Notes under the pieces: model-generated | The model's database searches: none | Told to the model about the DNA's origin: nothing | What the model saw: only the letters and a program-made list of their open reading frames with translations | Shown: piece after piece, positions 12,587 to 14,373 of the stretch | Position numbering within the stretch: the first letter of the stretch is position 1 | Layout of the letters: every line of letters starts with the position of its first letter | DNA from: Flavobacteriales bacterium UBA3431 | GTDB lineage: Bacteria > Bacteroidota > Bacteroidia > Flavobacteriales > Schleiferiaceae | Direction: 5' to 3' | Assembly: GCA_002381225.1 (NCBI GenBank) | Contig: DFSS01000036.1 | Span: forward strand, 32,982 to 47,354 | DNA: 14,373 nucleotides | Translations under genes and position numbers: made by a program

Positions 12587-14373
12587 ATGGGAAAACGCCT
12601 TCTTTTCATCTTCTTTTTCGCGAGCCTTACAGGGAGTGTTTGGGCCCAAAATCGCGCCTCCGTTTCCGCCTACCAGAAAGGCATTCGTGAATACCTCGAT
12701 CCAGCTGGGCGCCCCAACAAGGCGGAAAAGCATTTCTTGCGCGCCGTTAAGCTCGATCCCGTCTACCCAGCTCCCTGGTTGGCCCTCGGAGAACTTTATG
12801 AAGAGCGTGGCGATTCCGCGCGGTGTTTCCATTCTTACCGCGAGGCCGCTCGGACTGGGGCAGCTCGAGCTGGCTACTTCAACCTAGGCCGGGCCGCTTT
12901 AGGCTTTGGGGGCTACCAAACTTCCCTGAAGGCTTGGACCTCATATCTGGCCCTGGAACGCCTACCAGACGCCCAGGTGGCCGACGCCCAGCGCATGCAA
13001 GCGAATGCCGCCTTTGGCCTCCAGGCGCGTCAAAACCCATCGCCCGGCATTCTACCTCGAAGTATTAAAAACGCCCAGACAGGGCATCAGTATCCCGAAT
13101 CCTACTTTTTCCCCAGCATCTCCGGCGACCAGAGTACTTTATACTTCACGGGCCGGAACTACCATCAAAAGCCCAGGGATGAGAACATATTCGCCACGTT
13201 TGCCGGCGATTCTGTTGAATGGTCCACGCCGCATAAAGTGGCAGGCTGGATCAATACGTTGCTCAATGAAGGGGCGGTGTCTGTGCAAGGGGATGAGCGG
13301 AGAATGGTCTTTGCCGGCTGCGAACGCGAAGACGGCTACGGTTCCTGCGACATTTATGTATCCGAACTAACTTCCTATGGTTGGACTCAAGGAAAAAACA
13401 TGGGGGCCGCTATCAACTCCCCACAATGGGAAACACAGCCCTGCCTTTCTGCCGATGGACAGTACCTCTTTTTTGTCCGCGATTCCAAGAAAATGGGGAG
13501 CCACTCCAATATCTGGATGAGCCGATGGGATGGTGAAAAATGGAGTCCGGCTGAGATGTTGCCCGCTACCATCAATGGAACGGGAAACGAATTCAGTCCC
13601 TTTCTTCATGCTGATGGAAAGACGCTGTACTTCGGTTCAACCAGCCATGTAGGCATGGGCGGCATGGACCTCTACAAGTCGGAATGGCTGCCCGATGGCA
13701 GCTGGTCAATGCCCGAAAACTTGGGGTATCCCATCAACGATCATTTAGACAATTTTGGTCTCGTAGTGGCCCCCGATGGCCGCAGTGGTTTCTTGTCGGG
13801 CGGTTTGTTGGGCGAATCTATTTGGGACGAAGAAGTGCGCACCTATGGCTGGGACATCGCCCCCAACTCGTACAATCTTCCCGTCATCTTTGCCTTTGAA
13901 CTTCCTGATCTAGTGCGCGCAACCCCCATCGTTTGGCTGGAAGTCTATGCCGTTGATGCGGCAACACGCAAGGCCATTCCGACGGCCAAGTGGTCCATTT
14001 CCCGCCAAGGCTTGGAGCAGGAGGTAACGCATGCTGGGGCATTATTTGAAACCAGCTTGCCCTTACTCACCCAGATGGCCTTCAGCGTCCAAGCGCCAGG
14101 TTACAATTTTGAAAGCTACCGTTTGCTCACCGAGGAGCGCGCGGGAAATGTTCAGAAAGACACGGTATTTCTTCGCAAAACCCAGGTGGGCGACGCTTTT
14201 AGATTGAACAATTTGCTTTTTGCCTTCGATGAAGCGGTCCTACTTCCCGAGTCCATGGTGGAGATTCACCGTGTGGCGGACTGGCTCAAAGCCAATCCTG
14301 GATTGCGGATTGAAGTAGCCGGCCACACAGACAATCAAGGCAGTGCGGCGTACAACCAAGGTTTGAGTGAGCG
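12587..14373 (+). CDS. OmpA-family protein with TPR and beta-propeller domains, PorE-like (3' end cut by window edge)
   Basis: The open frame runs 595 codons from the ATG at 12587 to the right edge without a stop. The domains in order are as follows. A type I signal peptide covers residues 1-20 (cleavage after VWA). TPR-like helices span about 25-150 (AEKHFLRAVKLDPVYPAPW and the repeats after it). A PD40/WD40-like propeller spans about 165-420, with blades marked by SISGDQSTLYFTGR, LSADGQYLFFVRDS, FLHADGKTLYFGSTS and VAPDGRSGFLSG. An Ig- or carboxypeptidase-regulatory-like domain spans about 440-530. An OmpA C-terminal peptidoglycan-binding domain begins at about 537 (FAFDEAVLLPES, then EVAGHTDNQGSAAYNQGLSE). 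This is the architecture of PorE of the type IX secretion system. Unlike P. gingivalis PorE, no lipobox cysteine is seen. A generic OmpA/PD40 envelope protein is the alternative. Confidence 0.87.
   Translation, partial: MGKRLLFIFFFASLTGSVWAQNRASVSAYQKGIREYLDPAGRPNKAEKHFLRAVKLDPVYPAPWLALGELYEERGDSARCFHSYREAARTGAARAGYFNLGRAALGFGGYQTSLKAWTSYLALERLPDAQVADAQRMQANAAFGLQARQNPSPGILPRSIKNAQTGHQYPESYFFPSISGDQSTLYFTGRNYHQKPRDENIFATFAGDSVEWSTPHKVAGWINTLLNEGAVSVQGDERRMVFAGCEREDGYGSCDIYVSELTSYGWTQGKNMGAAINSPQWETQPCLSADGQYLFFVRDSKKMGSHSNIWMSRWDGEKWSPAEMLPATINGTGNEFSPFLHADGKTLYFGSTSHVGMGGMDLYKSEWLPDGSWSMPENLGYPINDHLDNFGLVVAPDGRSGFLSGGLLGESIWDEEVRTYGWDIAPNSYNLPVIFAFELPDLVRATPIVWLEVYAVDAATRKAIPTAKWSISRQGLEQEVTHAGALFETSLPLLTQMAFSVQAPGYNFESYRLLTEERAGNVQKDTVFLRKTQVGDAFRLNNLLFAFDEAVLLPESMVEIHRVADWLKANPGLRIEVAGHTDNQGSAAYNQGLSE

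Overview
The window reads as a chromosomal segment of a Bacteroidota bacterium, probably of the order Flavobacteriales, with base composition a little above half G+C by eye. The evidence is the gene set and the initiation signals. The set includes an OstA_2-type LPS-transport protein, a Fur variant without the C-terminal CxxC pairs, a TPR/beta-propeller/OmpA protein like T9SS PorE, and a compact B12-type TonB receptor. Gene starts lack clear Shine-Dalgarno sequences, and five of them are preceded by an exact match to the Bacteroidota -7 promoter element TAnnTTTG. I see no mobile elements, CRISPR arrays, tRNAs or rRNAs. Almost everything is recognisable core or outer-membrane biology, and nothing here clearly amounts to an undescribed system.

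Layout. Positions 1-3256 (minus) form a tight unit, transcribed in this order: a conserved lipoprotein of unknown function, a polyprenyl-phosphate sugar-1-phosphate transferase, and a 3-hydroxybutyryl-CoA dehydrogenase cut by the left edge. Divergently, 3302-3958 (+) is pcm (isoaspartate repair), which meets smpB (minus, 3970-4410) tail to tail. A short divergent promoter region separates smpB from pyrD (4441-5472, +), which overlaps an HMG-CoA lyase gene (5457-6323). Thirteen or so bases after the lyase stop lies a full cobalamin riboswitch (about 6339-6486) with a hairpin expression platform (6496-6517) just before the TonB-dependent receptor it should control (6524-8290). A perfect bidirectional terminator (8291-8320) closes that gene and also serves the convergent pair of a DUF6580-type membrane protein (8343-8882, minus) and a 61-aa membrane protein (8885-9070, minus). 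Divergent from these is a MazG/PRA-PH-like pyrophosphohydrolase (9101-9490, +). Its 3' end overlaps the tail of a minus-strand operon fur-purA-ostA-like (12529 down to 9448), in which both junctions are ATGA overlaps. A PorE-like gene (12587 to the right edge, +) diverges from fur and is cut by the window.

How the genes fit together. The centre of the window suggests vitamin B12 acquisition: a B12-sensing leader, an outer-membrane receptor and possibly a DUF6580 inner-membrane component. The flanks serve envelope building (polyprenyl sugar transferase, LPS transport, PorE-like protein), nucleotide synthesis (pyrD, purA), acyl-CoA and leucine catabolism (hbd, HMG-CoA lyase) and protein quality control (pcm, smpB). 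The most interesting signals are a predicted kissing-loop between the riboswitch aptamer and its expression-platform hairpin, and near-leaderless promoter placement at several genes.
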